A stretch of 5,613 nucleotides of DNA from the NCBI GenBank assembly GCA_003542955.1, contig DPJP01000230.1, positions 8,197 through 13,809 on the forward strand, written 5' to 3'. The stretch is from Armatimonadota bacterium (GTDB lineage Bacteria > Armatimonadota > Zipacnadia > Zipacnadales > UBA11051). This document shows, one piece after another, positions 5,606-5,613 of the stretch. The notes under the pieces were generated by a model. The model worked only from the letters and a program-made list of their open reading frames with translations, was not told the DNA's origin and searched no databases. The position numbers were made by a program, and so were the translations under genes. The stretch's first letter is position 1, and each line of letters begins with the position of its first letter.

Positions 5606-5613
5606 TCGTTGTG

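Overview
The window is GC-rich bacterial DNA with tightly packed genes, purine-rich Shine-Dalgarno sites and third codon positions dominated by G and C. No rRNA, tRNA or phylogenetic marker gene is present, so the organism cannot be named. A secreted glycoside-hydrolase-like protein next to an esterase-like hydrolase would suit an uncultured carbohydrate-degrading bacterium, for example of a Planctomycetota-like or Armatimonadota-like lineage. That placement is inference only.

Region 1 (1-3364) looks like a two-gene operon on the + strand. The first gene, cut by the left edge, encodes an alpha/beta-hydrolase with a visible Ser-Asp-His triad. After only 27 bases comes a 782-residue exported protein: signal peptide, two beta-rich domains, and a probable TIM-barrel catalytic domain carrying a GVDGIYWDE motif. 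I cannot assign this protein to a numbered glycoside hydrolase family. Together they could remove ester groups from a glycan and cleave its backbone.

Region 2 (3365-4147) separates the two gene groups and is the least conventional part of the window. It has several short perfect hairpins, two copies of a roughly 70-base direct repeat at a 113-base period (each with a 9-bp stem closed by a GNRA-type loop), and further copies of CTCAGATGT. A 60-codon reading frame on the minus strand (3703-3885) has an excellent Shine-Dalgarno site before a GTG start. An inverted repeat sits just upstream of that site, and a hairpin overlaps the stop codon. Its product is not recognised.

Region 3 (4148-5585) holds two overlapping + strand membrane-protein genes. 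The first is a 177-residue protein with an N-terminal signal or anchor and a PLDc_N-like transmembrane pair but no phospholipase D catalytic domain. The second is a CPBP-family (Abi/CAAX protease 2-like) intramembrane protease with all three signature motifs intact. Their 38-base overlap suggests translational coupling. The last 28 bases contain only a short direct repeat.
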